A stretch of 64,000 nucleotides of DNA from the NCBI RefSeq assembly GCF_013284245.2, contig NZ_CP085876.1, positions 2,649,001 through 2,713,000 of the forward strand, read 5' to 3'. Shown here in pieces: positions 24,540 to 33,495 of the stretch. A program made the position numbers and the translations under genes. Source of the stretch: Brevibacillus sp. DP1.3A (lineage in GTDB: Bacteria; Bacillota; Bacilli; Brevibacillales; Brevibacillaceae). Every line of letters begins with the position of its first letter. Position 1 is the first letter of the stretch. The notes under the pieces are model-generated. The model had not been told where the DNA came from and searched no databases. It saw only the letters and a program-made list of their open reading frames with translations.

Positions 24540-24907
24540 CGGAGCCGATGGTGTCAGACGAGCAGGAATTGATACGCCAGTATATTTTATTTGGCATTTT
24601 GTTTCGGGCAGTCATGGCCGATCTGGGGCAGATGCGGATTGTGCCGTTGAAGTTTTCTTATCAGATGATGTTCGATGAGCTCTCGCGGTGGGCGGAGAGG
24701 CAGCATCACCAGCTGCGTGGCATCTTGCGGCAGCGAGGTTACACAGTCGTCAGCTCACGACGTCAGGGACATATGTATGTCGTCCACTATCGACAACGCG
24801 GGTACGTGCGAGAAGCGATCTATACGATTGAGGTATTGCGGGCAGAGTGTCAGGAGCTCGTCCATTTGTGGACCCGATATGAACAGCGAGGAGAGAACAA
24901 GCGATGA
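24536..24907 (+). CDS. Unknown protein between Y-family polymerase and YolD-like genes
   Basis: A 123-residue basic, helical protein starting at GTG, which overlaps the polymerase stop by four bases (GTGA). It is a paralogue of the product of 22983-23366 with the same helix pattern and a central VPLKFSYQMMFDEL. The function is unknown. It ends overlapping the YolD-like start. Because the polymerase gene in front is cut, its expression from the SOS promoter at 17600 is now doubtful. Confidence 0.75.
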   Translation: MTEPMVSDEQELIRQYILFGILFRAVMADLGQMRIVPLKFSYQMMFDELSRWAERQHHQLRGILRQRGYTVVSSRRQGHMYVVHYRQRGYVREAIYTIEVLRAECQELVHLWTRYEQRGENKR

Positions 24908-25254
24908 GGGAAAAACGCGTGTCCAAAAAGGAAAATGTATTCGTGGCCAGTCGGTTTGTGCTGCCGGAGCATCGGGAAATGTATTTGCGCATCAAGGAAG
25001 AAGAGCGCCGCTATGTACCACCCGAGCTGGATCAGGAGCAGCTCAGCGCCTTGAGCGAGCTGGTATGGCAGGCGTTCCAGACAGAGAGCATCCTGACGCT
25101 GACCTATTATGACGGGCGAGAGCCGCGACGCCTGTCTGCCCACATTATTCATATTGATCAGGCGGCGAGACGCCTCAAGCTTCGGGCTGGCTCCGAGATT
25201 CACTGGGTTCCTTTTGCTCGACTGCTGCATGTGGAGCTGGCAGCGAGCTTCTAA
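24904..25254 (+). CDS. YolD-like protein of the disrupted locus
   Basis: A 116-residue YolD-like protein: an N-terminal NVFVASRFVLPEHREMYL segment matching the element copy, then a small beta-barrel (SILTLTYYDGREPRRLSAHIIHIDQAARRLKL) ending in HWVPFARLLHVEL. The ATG overlaps the upstream TGA. It is the third gene of the original operon polymerase - unknown - YolD. A terminator follows about 150 bp downstream. Confidence 0.87.
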   Translation: MREKRVSKKENVFVASRFVLPEHREMYLRIKEEERRYVPPELDQEQLSALSELVWQAFQTESILTLTYYDGREPRRLSAHIIHIDQAARRLKLRAGSEIHWVPFARLLHVELAASF

Positions 25255-25400
25255 AACGAGGAAATACAGGTACATGATGGGCAGGACACGAAAAATAGTC
25301 AGGAAATCTGCAAAAATAGGCCTCTTTTTCAAAAGCAAACGGCAAAAAACAGCGTGCCGCGTTGAAACGGTGTGTGCGAGGAAGATGTGAGATTCCTGAA

Positions 25401-25439
25401 ACGAAAAGCGGTCAAAAACAACCGTTTTTCGTGTTTTTT
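25401..25439 (+). terminator. Terminator of the native Y-polymerase operon
   Basis: ACGAAAAGCGGT and ACCGTTTTTCGT form a 12-bp stem with one G-U pair, followed by seven T. Confidence 0.85.
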
Positions 25440-25535
25440 TGGCTTACACGGATTTTGCCAGAAGGGAGGTTTCCCTGTATTGTTAGATTATCTTTTGAAG
25501 CATATATTTGACGGATAGAACAAAGGAGATTTTAC

Positions 25536-25817
25536 ATGCTAGCACAAGAAATGGGTGTCATATTCACCAAGCACGCCGATCAAATTACTTCCAAGCGTTG
25601 GGGAGAATTCATGCAACAATTGGAGGAAAAAGGCCTGTACGTGCTCATTGAGACAGACACGATCGGAAGAGTGATGAGTCCATTGGGCGGATTGATGCCC
25701 ATGCCGTGTAAAAGTGAGACGCTCCATATTGTGACAGCTGATGAGCTGGAGCAGCGCGGCTTGCCGCTCGGTCACCACATCGTAACGAAAGCGAAAGAAA
25801 AAGTAGTCCAACCATAA
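25536..25817 (+). CDS. Hypothetical 93-aa protein
   Basis: A small soluble protein with an AAAGGAG site 8 bases upstream of its ATG and a terminator after it, so it is a single-gene unit. No family was recognised. The sequence has a first half rich in helix (ITSKRWGEFMQQLEEKGLYV) and a middle with Gly-Gly, Pro and Met (PLGGLMPMPCK) that may form a loop with a single Cys. The ABC exporter pair begins 200 bp downstream behind a terminator, so no link to it is implied. Confidence 0.65.
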   Translation: MLAQEMGVIFTKHADQITSKRWGEFMQQLEEKGLYVLIETDTIGRVMSPLGGLMPMPCKSETLHIVTADELEQRGLPLGHHIVTKAKEKVVQP

Positions 25818-25833
25818 TCGAAAAAACCAACGC

Positions 25834-25877
25834 AACCTTTCCTGTGGGAGCTAGCCTCCTAGTGGGAAAGGTTTTTT
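25834..25877 (+). terminator. Terminator after the 93-aa gene
   Basis: AACCTTTCC/GGAAAGGTT arms with an inner GGGAG-CTAG-CCTCC stem, then six T. Confidence 0.88.
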
Positions 25878-26021
25878 GTGTGAAAAACGTCCCCTCTCAT
25901 CAAATAAGATAATCCTCCGGCTAGGGGCAAGATCTATCCGGCAATCGGCGGTAGAGGGCAGAAGGTCACATTATGATAAGAGGTAGGACAAAAGAAGCAA
26001 GCAGGAGAGAGGAGAACAGGA

Positions 26022-27887
26022 ATGACGACAATGGAGAGCAGAGAGGGGATGCAGCCCAAAAAAGGCGTGCGTCGCTTGCTGGAGATTGCGGATGAGAAGC
26101 GCGGATTGCTCGTCGTCTCGGCAATATTGTCTTCCTTGAGCGCAATATGCATGTTGGTGCCTTATGCATCTGTCTACTTCATTTTACGCGAACTGTTAAC
26201 GCATGCAGCGTCTCCCGCTATGGCGGACGGGGCGTACATGATTCGGTGGGGAGTTATTGCACTTTTGGGACTCGTGGGAAGTCTGCTCATGATGTATGCG
26301 GGCGGGATGGTGTCTCATATCGCTGCGTTTCGCATTTTATACGGAATGCGGGTCAAATTGGCTTCGCATATCGGCCGTTTGCCGCTTGGCTGGCTCAACG
26401 GAACGTCTACCGGTGCAGTTAAAAAAACATTGGAGCAAAATGTGGAAAAGGTCGAGACGTTTGTCGCGCATCAGCTTCCGGATTTGGTGCATGTAGTCGT
26501 GACGACGGTGCTCATGATCGGCGTGATGTTTTACTTGAACGTCTGGCTGGCGCTGGCCTGCGTCGTGCCGATTATACTGGGACTGATTGTGCAGATCATT
26601 ACGTTTTCTGGGACGAAAACAAAAGAAAATATCAAGAGGTACTACGATTCGTTAGAACGAATGAACGGATCTGCCGTCCAGTATGTACGCGGAATGCCAG
26701 CGATCAAGGTATTCGGCCAGACAGTTCATTCCTTCCGGCGCTTTTATGCGGATATGATCACCTATCGGGACTATTGCGTCAAGCATACGGATGATTTTCA
26801 AAACGGATTTTTGGTGTTCAAGGTGATCCTGAGTTCATTTGCGGCCTTCATACTCCCGGTAGGGGTGTTTATGCTGAGTCAAGACCCGCAAAATGTTGCG
26901 TTTGCGTCTGTTCTGCTCTTTTTTCTCGTAATGGCGCCAGGTGTATCTGCCCCAATGTTTAAGCTCTTATTTTTGACCTCTACCCTGCGTGACATTGGCG
27001 AGGGGGTGGAGCGCATGGATCGGATTTTGGCAGAGCAACCCGTTGCCGAACCGATTAGCTCCCAGCGTCCACAGAGCTTTGATGTCGCATATGAAAACGT
27101 CTCTTTTTCTTATGCAGCAGAGGGTAAAACAGGAGGCGAGGCACTTTCTCGCATATCCTTCTTGGCGAAGCACGGGCAGGTGACAGCTCTGGTCGGGCCG
27201 TCTGGTGCAGGGAAATCTACGGTAGCGAATCTCATTCCAAGATTTTGGGATGTTTCGGAGGGAGCGATTCGCATTGGCCAGGTAGATGTTCGGGAGCTGT
27301 CGAGCACCGATTTGATGAACACCGTAGCTTTCGTCTTTCAAGATACGTTTTTGTTTTACGACACGGTTTACAACAACATTGCCATTGGATTGCCAGACGC
27401 AACGCCAGAGGCAGTCTATGCAGCGGCGAAGGCAGCCCAATGTCATGATTTTATTCAAAAGCTCCCGAAAGGCTACGAGACCCTGATTGGGGAAGGGGGA
27501 GTCTACTTGTCCGGGGGAGAAGAGCAGCGTGTGGCGGTCGCACGGGCGATCCTGAAAAACGCACCGATTCTTGTCCTCGACGAGGCGACTGCCTTTGCTG
27601 ATCCTGAAAATGAGTATGAGATGCAACTGGCTCTGGCAGAGCTGATGAAGGGCAAAACTGTCATTGTCATCGCACATCGCCTGTCAACGATTCGGGATGC
27701 CGATCAAATTTTGGTGCTGGAAAAAGGAAAGCTGATCGAACAAGGCAGGCATCAATCATTGATAGAGGCGAATGGGCTCTATGCCCGGATGTGGAAGGCT
27801 TACACCGATGCGCAGGATTGGCAAATGGGCGAAGGAAAGGGGAATGTGGACGCAGATGAGTATGCTGAACAATATCACAGCAGGTAA
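26022..27887 (+). CDS. ABC exporter half-transporter, first of a pair (IrtA/YbtP type)
   Basis: A 621-residue fused membrane and ATPase protein. Six membrane helices occupy residues about 25-320; the ATPase has Walker A GPSGAGKST, signature LSGGEEQR, Walker B ILVLDEATAFADPE and switch His in IAHRLS. AGGAG lies 7 bases before the ATG. The next gene encodes a second half-transporter, and the two overlap, so the product is probably a heterodimer. The LSGGE signature and DPENE D-loop follow the group that includes IrtAB/YbtPQ, which transport siderophores, but no siderophore genes or Fur box were seen here. The cargo is unknown. Confidence 0.88.
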   Translation: MTTMESREGMQPKKGVRRLLEIADEKRGLLVVSAILSSLSAICMLVPYASVYFILRELLTHAASPAMADGAYMIRWGVIALLGLVGSLLMMYAGGMVSHIAAFRILYGMRVKLASHIGRLPLGWLNGTSTGAVKKTLEQNVEKVETFVAHQLPDLVHVVVTTVLMIGVMFYLNVWLALACVVPIILGLIVQIITFSGTKTKENIKRYYDSLERMNGSAVQYVRGMPAIKVFGQTVHSFRRFYADMITYRDYCVKHTDDFQNGFLVFKVILSSFAAFILPVGVFMLSQDPQNVAFASVLLFFLVMAPGVSAPMFKLLFLTSTLRDIGEGVERMDRILAEQPVAEPISSQRPQSFDVAYENVSFSYAAEGKTGGEALSRISFLAKHGQVTALVGPSGAGKSTVANLIPRFWDVSEGAIRIGQVDVRELSSTDLMNTVAFVFQDTFLFYDTVYNNIAIGLPDATPEAVYAAAKAAQCHDFIQKLPKGYETLIGEGGVYLSGGEEQRVAVARAILKNAPILVLDEATAFADPENEYEMQLALAELMKGKTVIVIAHRLSTIRDADQILVLEKGKLIEQGRHQSLIEANGLYARMWKAYTDAQDWQMGEGKGNVDADEYAEQYHSR

Positions 27888-29592
27888 ACCAAGGGCGCTG
27901 ATCAAACCCGTTATTTACACGACACTTGCCAACCTTGCGCAAATATTGCCGTTTGCCTTGCTCGCGGAGGCAGCCCGATTGATTTTTGAGCCGTTTGCCC
28001 AGCCGGGTGTCTCATTGAACATCGAGCGACTCTGGTGGGTATGCGGATGGATGGTAGTCTCCTTGCTCCTTTTGTTTCTATGCGAAATTCCAGCGTATCG
28101 CACACAATTTCGCGGTGCCTACAGCACGGCGGCAGAGGGGCGAACCAAGCTCGCAGAGCATCTTCGCAAGCTGTCACTCGGTTACTTGAACAAAAGAGAC
28201 CCAGGGGATTTGGCCAATATGATGATGGGAGACTTTACGATGGTGGAGCACGGGATTTCCCATCTCGTACCGCAAATGCTGGGGGCGATCATCATGCCTG
28301 TCATGGCGATCGTAGGTCTTTCTTTCGCGGATTGGCGCATGGCACTGGCCTTGTTTGCTGCATTTCCCATAGCGATTCTCTTAGTGCTGATGACATCAGG
28401 ACTTCAACGCAGGCTCGGAGCAACGCATATGCGGGCCAAAATTGACGCCGCCAATCGCTTGCAGGAATATTTGAACGGCATACGCGTCATCAAGGCGTAC
28501 AATTTGACCGGCGAACGCTTTGTACGGCTGGAGCAATCCTTTCGCGAGTTCATGCGGCAGAGCATACGAATCGAAGGCTTGCTGGGACCAATTGTGCTCG
28601 CCGCCATTGCTTTTATCCGAGCTGGCCTCACACTCATGGTCATGGTCGGCGTGTATTTGCTCGTAGCAGGTGGCATAGACCTGATCACGTTTGTCATGTT
28701 CCTGCTGGTTGGTACACGTCTCTTTGATCCATTGACAGCTGCACTCGTCAACTATGCAGAATTCCGTTACCACGAGCAAGCGGGGGAGCGGATTGTCCAG
28801 TTATTGGCGGAGCCGATCATGACAGGCCAGCACCAACCGCCTGCGGAAAACGATGTGAAGCTCGAAGGAGTCTCTTTTGGCTATATCGAAAAGAACGTCC
28901 TGAACAACGTGAGCATGCACATGCCAGTCGGTTCATTTACAGCGTTGGTCGGGCCGTCCGGCAGTGGAAAAAGCACCGTGATGCGGCTGATTGCCAGATT
29001 TTATGACCCGTCGCAAGGCACTGTTCAGCTAGGCAATCAACCGCTTGTCGACATAGAACCGGAGGCACTCCTCTCCCGCGTGTCGATGGTGTTCCAGGAC
29101 GTGTATTTATTCCAGGACACGATTGCAAACAACATTCGCTTCGGAAAAAGGGATGCGACACAAGCTGAGGTCGAGGAGGCGGCCAAACAAGCGAGCTGCC
29201 ATGATTTCATCATGAAGCTGCCCGATGGCTACGATACGCTCGTAGGAGAAGGGGGAAGCACGCTGTCAGGCGGGGAAAAACAGCGCATATCCATTGCCCG
29301 AGCGATCTTGAAAAATGCGCCGATCATTCTCTTGGATGAAGCAACAGCCTCACTCGACCCCGAAAATGAGGCGCAAATTCAGAAAGCGATCGATACGCTT
29401 ATCGAGGGAAGAACGGTTATTGCCATTGCTCATCGCCTGAAAACCATCCGAAATGCTGACAACATCTACGTGCTGGAAAATGGCACTGTCGTCGAACAGG
29501 GACAGCATGATGAGCTTGTGATGAAAAACGGCTTGTATGCACGGCTGTGGAAGCTGCAGCAAACGACAGGTGGCTGGAGACTGTCTTCATAA
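27844..29592 (+). CDS. ABC exporter half-transporter, second of a pair (IrtB/YbtQ type)
   Basis: A protein of about 582 residues whose start overlaps the first half-transporter. ATGs at 27844, 27856 and 27862 are all in frame; 27844 is given because AAAGGGG is closest, though the spacing is short. Six membrane helices are followed by Walker [10 protein letters not shown], signature LSGGEKQR, Walker B IILLDEATASLDPE and IAHRLK. Both nucleotide sites of the predicted heterodimer therefore look active. A strong hairpin ends the operon. Confidence 0.88.
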   Translation: MWTQMSMLNNITAGKPRALIKPVIYTTLANLAQILPFALLAEAARLIFEPFAQPGVSLNIERLWWVCGWMVVSLLLLFLCEIPAYRTQFRGAYSTAAEGRTKLAEHLRKLSLGYLNKRDPGDLANMMMGDFTMVEHGISHLVPQMLGAIIMPVMAIVGLSFADWRMALALFAAFPIAILLVLMTSGLQRRLGATHMRAKIDAANRLQEYLNGIRVIKAYNLTGERFVRLEQSFREFMRQSIRIEGLLGPIVLAAIAFIRAGLTLMVMVGVYLLVAGGIDLITFVMFLLVGTRLFDPLTAALVNYAEFRYHEQAGERIVQLLAEPIMTGQHQPPAENDVKLEGVSFGYIEKNVLNNVSMHMPVGSFTALVGPSGSGKSTVMRLIARFYDPSQGTVQLGNQPLVDIEPEALLSRVSMVFQDVYLFQDTIANNIRFGKRDATQAEVEEAAKQASCHDFIMKLPDGYDTLVGEGGSTLSGGEKQRISIARAILKNAPIILLDEATASLDPENEAQIQKAIDTLIEGRTVIAIAHRLKTIRNADNIYVLENGTVVEQGQHDELVMKNGLYARLWKLQQTTGGWRLSS

Positions 29593-29597
29593 ATCAG

Positions 29598-29640
29598 TGA
29601 CAAAACCCGCTAGGCAAGTTAGCCGAAGCGGGTTTTGTCA
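29598..29640. terminator. Bidirectional terminator between the ABC pair and the MFS gene
   Basis: TGACAAAACCCGC and GCGGGTTTTGTCA form a perfect 13-bp stem between convergent genes. Confidence 0.88.
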
Positions 29641-29656
29641 TGGGCGCATTCTTCGT

Positions 29657-30967
29657 TCAGTTGTCAGCTTTTTTAGTCACAGGGACGTGACGGAATAGCT
29701 TGGTCATGCACGCCCATGCGATGAGTGGGCCGATTCCGATGCACAGAATCAACCAGTTCAGCGTAAGAGGAGAGACGCTCAAGGAGGTTACCAGCAGAAA
29801 GATCAGAATCCCCACCAGCCGACCAACGTCCAGAGCGAACTCTCGCAGCACGACATACTCGACCCGATTGCGTGCGCTCTCTTCGTTAGTGCCAATCAGA
29901 TCAAAAATCGTGGAGAGCATGGGCACAGAGAACAGCGGATAAGCGATAGACACGGCGATCCCGAAAATAAGCAGTGTCGTAAAGCTCACCTGCCAAAAAA
30001 ATACGAAGAGAATCCCCCACATGATGACAGAACCAGTGAGCATTCCCCACTTGCGATAGCGAGGAGCGAACCATTTGGCGATCAGGAAGTAGCTCACAAG
30101 TCCGACGGCAGATGTAGTCAACCAGTAATTGCCGAGAGTCATCTCGCTTCTCGTGGAAATGTAGACGAGTAGACCGATCACAAAGCCGAATACGCCTTCA
30201 CGCAGTCCTTGACCAGCCAAAGCGCCTGCTGCCCAGCGCCACTCGGGCTCCTCTCGCAAACAACGTAAGGAAAAGCTCCAAGAATACGTCCCTTCCGACT
30301 GGCGTTTTTTCAGGAAAAAGCTGATGAACACGCCGACGACAAATAGCGCAAGAGAGATCCCGAAAATAAGGGAGTAACCACTATTGCCCGGAAGTCGCGT
30401 AATGAGCAAGCCTGATATCCATGGAGCGAGCATACCGCCAATGGAAGCAAGCAACCCTGCCGAACTGTTGAAAAGGTCGCGGTTATCGGCATTCGTGATT
30501 TCGAAGTACACCACATTAAAAGAAAGCCAGAAAAATCCACTCGCCATCCCCTGAACGAGCCCAAGCGGTACGGCATAAGAGACAGCTTTTGGACCCGCCA
30601 GAAGAACGAGCAAATAAAAAAGGGCAGAAACTGCCATTCCGGCACGCAAGACATTCATTTTGTTCAAACGCTTGACGTACCAGCCAGCAAGCCAGAAAGT
30701 AAGAGCACCCGCGAGATGGGCGGCAAAAGTAAACCAAGCGATCGGCGCAAATTGACTTTTTACCTTCCACAAATAGACGTTTACAAACGTGCCAGAAAGG
30801 GCGCCAGCGGCAATGAATACAGCGTTGACCAGGAGCAGCAGCTTGGCTTGATTGTCCAGACGGCCTGATGGCTTTTGATGAGAAGGCTCGTGGGGTGACA
30901 CTTTCAGACCAGTGGACTCCTGAATTTGAAGGAAGGATGGAAGGCGTTTCTTTGTTTTTTGCTGCAT
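29657..30967 (-). CDS. MFS transporter
   Basis: A 436-residue protein with about 12 membrane helices after a hydrophilic N-terminal tail of 40 residues. The loop between helices 2 and 3 has the weakly conserved AGWYVKRLNKMNVLRAG form of the MFS motif A, and a central loop (KKRQSEGTYSWSF) separates the halves. The transported compound is unknown. GGAGGGA precedes the ATG. It is convergent with the ABC exporter pair and divergent from the amidohydrolase gene. Confidence 0.87.
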   Translation of the reverse strand: MQQKTKKRLPSFLQIQESTGLKVSPHEPSHQKPSGRLDNQAKLLLLVNAVFIAAGALSGTFVNVYLWKVKSQFAPIAWFTFAAHLAGALTFWLAGWYVKRLNKMNVLRAGMAVSALFYLLVLLAGPKAVSYAVPLGLVQGMASGFFWLSFNVVYFEITNADNRDLFNSSAGLLASIGGMLAPWISGLLITRLPGNSGYSLIFGISLALFVVGVFISFFLKKRQSEGTYSWSFSLRCLREEPEWRWAAGALAGQGLREGVFGFVIGLLVYISTRSEMTLGNYWLTTSAVGLVSYFLIAKWFAPRYRKWGMLTGSVIMWGILFVFFWQVSFTTLLIFGIAVSIAYPLFSVPMLSTIFDLIGTNEESARNRVEYVVLREFALDVGRLVGILIFLLVTSLSVSPLTLNWLILCIGIGPLIAWACMTKLFRHVPVTKKADN

Positions 30968-31187
30968 ACGTTCCCTCCGCGCAAAAATAGGACATGAACA
31001 TAACGTGCCCTACCGCTGCTGCTTTCAACAGGAAAGTGAGTAAACACCATGTTTTTCCAAACGAAAAGCGAAGATCGCAATTTTTTGAACGTTATTTCAT
31101 TTCAGGGAGGAAAACGACTAGCAGCAAACAAATTAAGAGAGGATAGGCATACGAAAATACAGAAGTGAACAGAAAAGAGGTCATGAA

Positions 31188-32786
31188 ATGTCGACAACCA
31201 TTTTCAGAAATGGACGCATTTACACAGGAGATTCTAGGCATTTGTTCGTACAAGCGCTAGTCGTTCGGGATGGAATTGTCCATGACTTGGGCAGTGATGC
31301 GGACATGCTTCTTCAATACGGAGGCAGTGATGCAGCGGTCATTGATTTGCAAGGATATACTGCTACCCCGGGATTGATTGACAGCCACCTGCACTTGGGA
31401 TGGCTCGGTCTCACCTTTTTGCAGCTGGATTTGAGCAAAGCACGTTCCAAGGACGAGATGCTGTTTCTCTTAAAAGAAAAAGCGCAAGCGACACCTGAAA
31501 ATACGTGGATACAAGGCTACGGCTGGGATGAGAATTTGTTCGCGGATGGTGGCGGCATTCCTACCATCGAAGAGCTTGATCAAGCGGCACCACATTGCCC
31601 GATTCTTCTCGCACGAATATGTGGACATGCGAATTTGGTCAACAGCAAGGCGTTGGAGCTATGTGGCTACCATCGTGACATGGAGGTGCCTGCGGGGGGA
31701 GTCATTGTACATGATTCTGTGAGCGGAAAACCAACGGGTATGCTATTAGAAACTGCCTCCAACCTGATTACGAAGCATATTCCGAGACCTGACTATGGTC
31801 AGTTGAAGCAAAGCCTGCGCAGCTCGATTCGCTATGCAATGGCGCATGGATTGACAGGGGCACATACAGAGGATTTGCGTGAATTGGGCGGACTTGCGCA
31901 AACGTATCGGCTCTATGATGAGCTCATCAATGGCGAAGAGCTTGCGTTGCGCAGCAACCTGCTTGTCTTCTATCCGCATATGCATGAGCTGCGCGACTTA
32001 AACATGACGGCAGGTTACGGCAACGCTCATGTGCAAATCGGAGCGGTGAAAATTTTTGCAGATGGGGCATTAGGACGCAGGACGGCTTATCTGTCAGCTC
32101 CGTACGCTGATGATCCGAGCACCAGTGGTTATCCCGTACATGAGCAAGACGAGCTGACAGAGCTGGTTCGACAAGCACGTGGACTCGGGATGCCCATTGC
32201 TGTGCACACCATAGGCGACAAAGCACTGGAAATGGTGCTGGACAGCTTGGATCAGTTCCCGGCAGTCGCCTATCGGGATCGCCTCATTCATACGCAAATC
32301 TTGCGGCCGGACCTGCTGGACCGCTTGAAGCATCCTCATCGAATCGCAGATATCCAACCGCGTTTTCTCGCAGGAGACTTCCCATGGGTGATGGATCGCG
32401 TAGGACAGGAACGGATTCAACACTCGTACATCTGGAAAACGATGATGGATTACGGAATCATTTGTGCTGCGGGCTCGGATACACCGGTAGAACCAATCGA
32501 TCCTCTGTTGGGGATACACGCAGCCGTCACGCGCAAAGCACCGGGGGAAACACACGATGGATACTTCCCGCAAGAAAAGCTGACAATGGAGGAAGCGATT
32601 CATCTGTTTACATTGGGCAGTGCACAGGTGACGAATGAAGATCATGTCAAAGGCACGCTTTCTCGTGGAAAATATGCGGATATGACCGTCTACTCCAAAG
32701 ACCTATTTACCATCGATCCAGACGAGCTGCTCTCGACAAAGGTCATGATGACCATCATTGGCGGAAAAGTTTGCTACACGTCTTGA
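31188..32786 (+). CDS. YtcJ-like metal-dependent amidohydrolase
   Basis: A 532-residue amidohydrolase of the YtcJ/AepA group. It begins with a small beta-sandwich (residues 1-50), then DSHLHLGW gives the His-X-His metal pair, GAVKIFADGALG the conserved Lys region, and VHTIGDKA, HTQIL and GSDTPVEP the remaining metal ligands and catalytic Asp. The end GKYADMTVYSKD is standard. It hydrolyses an unknown amide or cyclic amide in the cytosol. AGAGG lies before the ATG. A terminator follows. Confidence 0.9.
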   Translation: MSTTIFRNGRIYTGDSRHLFVQALVVRDGIVHDLGSDADMLLQYGGSDAAVIDLQGYTATPGLIDSHLHLGWLGLTFLQLDLSKARSKDEMLFLLKEKAQATPENTWIQGYGWDENLFADGGGIPTIEELDQAAPHCPILLARICGHANLVNSKALELCGYHRDMEVPAGGVIVHDSVSGKPTGMLLETASNLITKHIPRPDYGQLKQSLRSSIRYAMAHGLTGAHTEDLRELGGLAQTYRLYDELINGEELALRSNLLVFYPHMHELRDLNMTAGYGNAHVQIGAVKIFADGALGRRTAYLSAPYADDPSTSGYPVHEQDELTELVRQARGLGMPIAVHTIGDKALEMVLDSLDQFPAVAYRDRLIHTQILRPDLLDRLKHPHRIADIQPRFLAGDFPWVMDRVGQERIQHSYIWKTMMDYGIICAAGSDTPVEPIDPLLGIHAAVTRKAPGETHDGYFPQEKLTMEEAIHLFTLGSAQVTNEDHVKGTLSRGKYADMTVYSKDLFTIDPDELLSTKVMMTIIGGKVCYTS

Positions 32787-32808
32787 AAAAATAACCCGAA
32801 AATCAGAG

Positions 32809-32857
32809 CAGCGGCTGCCCTGGACAAGAAAGTAAAGTCCTGGATTGCCGCTGTTTT
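32809..32857 (+). terminator. Terminator after the amidohydrolase gene
   Basis: CAGCGGC/GCCGCTG arms with an inner GGAC/GTCC stem and a following TTTT. It can also serve the convergent SRPBCC gene. Confidence 0.8.
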
Positions 32858-32867
32858 ATGGAACGAT

Positions 32868-33347
32868 CTACTTTTCAGACATACGTGCCAGATGCTCTTC
32901 AAGACGATCCATGGTCTGTTCGGCACCTGGGACGGCATATGTTTTCACCTTATCGAATACAGCGGCAGTTTCTTCAAAAACGGTGCGATAAGTGAGTTTG
33001 GTCTTGCCATCCAGATCCTCAAAGATGGCTGTCGCTTGAAAATGAGGAAACACAGTATGTTTGAAGGCGATTCGCTCGAGTTGAACGACCTCGACAAATA
33101 CGTTGGTGTTGGGAAAATCAACGCCATCAGGACCGTGCATGATAAACTGCCATGTACCGCCCGGTTTTAGATCAAACTTCTGAGAAGTCGTCGTAAAACC
33201 TCGAGGCCCCCACCACTTCGACAGGTTCTCCTCTTTCGTCCAAGCATCAAACACAAGATCGCGTGGAGCACCAAATACGCGGGTGATCACAATCTCGCAT
33301 TCACCTACTTGCGTTGTGAATTTGTTTGCTTCGTTGTTTTGGTTCAT
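32868..33347 (-). CDS. SRPBCC (AHSA1-like) protein
   Basis: A 159-residue protein of the Activator of Hsp90 ATPase homologue 1-like START-fold group: ITRVFGAPRDLVFDAWT, then the hallmark LSKWWGPRGFT, GGTWQFIMHGPDG, and TYRTVFEE. Such proteins bind hydrophobic ligands in a cavity; the ligand here is unknown. The second ATG (33347) is preferred to the first (33353) because GGAGGG is 7 bases from it and only one base from the first. It is a single gene between the amidohydrolase and the EamA transporter. Confidence 0.88.
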   Translation of the reverse strand: MNQNNEANKFTTQVGECEIVITRVFGAPRDLVFDAWTKEENLSKWWGPRGFTTTSQKFDLKPGGTWQFIMHGPDGVDFPNTNVFVEVVQLERIAFKHTVFPHFQATAIFEDLDGKTKLTYRTVFEETAAVFDKVKTYAVPGAEQTMDRLEEHLARMSEK

Positions 33348-33460
33348 GTCCATCCCTCCATACTAAATAGCTTCGTCATGGATAAACTCATTTTTTCAAT
33401 CATAGCAAATAAATCAGGCATGGATTTCTTTCAAATTGCTCTCTTGCATGACCCATACGC

Positions 33461-33495
33461 AAAACCCGACTCAGGATAAGTGGGTCGGGTTTTTT
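33461..33495 (-). terminator. Terminator overlapping the end of the EamA transporter gene
   Basis: AAAACCCGAC and GTCGGGTTTT form a 10-bp stem. The stop codon of the EamA gene lies inside the hairpin. Confidence 0.8.
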
